Program-made: the position numbers and the translations under genes
DNA from: Bradyrhizobium diazoefficiens
GTDB taxonomy: Bacteria > Pseudomonadota > Alphaproteobacteria > Rhizobiales > Xanthobacteraceae
Assembly (NCBI RefSeq): GCF_016616235.1
Contig: NZ_CP067100.1
Coordinates: 7,127,001-7,191,000 of the forward strand
Direction: 5' to 3'
Length of the DNA stretch: 64,000 nucleotides
The notes under the pieces: generated by a model
Databases searched by the model: none
Told to the model about the DNA's origin: nothing
What the model saw: only the letters and a program-made list of their open reading frames with translations
Shown: piece after piece, positions 63,965-64,000 of the stretch
Position numbering within the stretch: the stretch's first letter is position 1
Layout: each line of letters opens with the position of its first letter

Positions 63965-64000
63965 CCGCAGCCCATCCTTCGAGGCGCCCGCCTGCGGCGG
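63965..64000. repeat. Intergenic repeat, family D (copy 2, cut by window edge)
   Basis: CATCCTTCGAGGCGCCCGCC followed by TGCGGCGG matches the opening of the element at 43285-43415. The rest lies outside the window. Confidence 0.6.

Overview
The window looks like chromosomal DNA of a slow-growing alphaproteobacterium of the Bradyrhizobium/Rhodopseudomonas group. The DNA is strongly GC-rich with G/C-ended codons. Two gene groups match arrangements described in Rhodopseudomonas palustris: a dicarboxylate beta-oxidation operon in the order pimF-A-B-C-D plus a dehydrogenase, and a hydroxycinnamate (lignin monomer) cluster with a MarR regulator, an ABC transporter, a TRAP transporter, a CoA ligase and a crotonase. 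Many gaps also carry the short GC-rich palindromic repeats typical of such genomes. I ran no searches; family calls come from reading the proteins.

Layout. 1-600: a strong palindrome and a DUF559 nuclease-like gene. 611-9200 (minus): pim operon, with different repeat elements inside three of its gaps. 9331-10197 (plus): an IclR regulator, separated from pimF by a perfect palindrome. 10264-19176: a branched-chain-amino-acid-type ABC transporter (LivGFHM order) followed by four tandem paralogous substrate-binding proteins, three of them followed by terminators. 19367-22961: glycerate kinase, then a PAS-PAS-GGDEF-EAL protein. 23122-40318: the aromatic-acid cluster, made of MarR, LivH, a fused LivM-LivG, LivF, a flavin-binding-like protein with a divergent LysR, a PaaI thioesterase, PobA, a TRAP transporter plus DUF3237, crotonase, feruloyl-CoA-synthase-type ligase, SDR, 4-hydroxybenzoyl-CoA-type thioesterase and a periplasmic aromatic-binding protein. 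Three of its promoters carry the same TTAT-N5-ATAA inverted repeat.

40570-57169 is a mixed housekeeping/accessory stretch: two glutathione transferases, two WYL-type regulators with clear palindromic operators, a YkgJ protein, small conserved hypotheticals, an orphan membrane-anchored TAXI protein, a MloK1-like cyclic-nucleotide-gated K+ channel, a MetX-like hydrolase with a fatty-acid desaturase, a zinc-ribbon/metallo-beta-lactamase protein, an MFS transporter, a broken opgC, an SNase-like protein and a pentapeptide-repeat protein. 57273-61224 is a small catabolic islet (MHS permease, isocitrate-lyase-family enzyme, LysR) bounded by initiator tRNA-fMet and an imperfect second copy of that tRNA's 3' flank. 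61615-63924 holds two SDRs and a CvpA-like membrane protein.

Functional reading. The window is mainly a carbon-scavenging region. Dicarboxylic and fatty acids are activated and beta-oxidised by Pim enzymes. p-Coumarate/ferulate-type acids are imported by ABC and TRAP systems, CoA-activated, shortened to hydroxybenzoate and hydroxylated by PobA to protocatechuate. Each module has its own local regulator and a visible operator. No CRISPR array, integrase, transposase, phage module or rRNA operon was seen.
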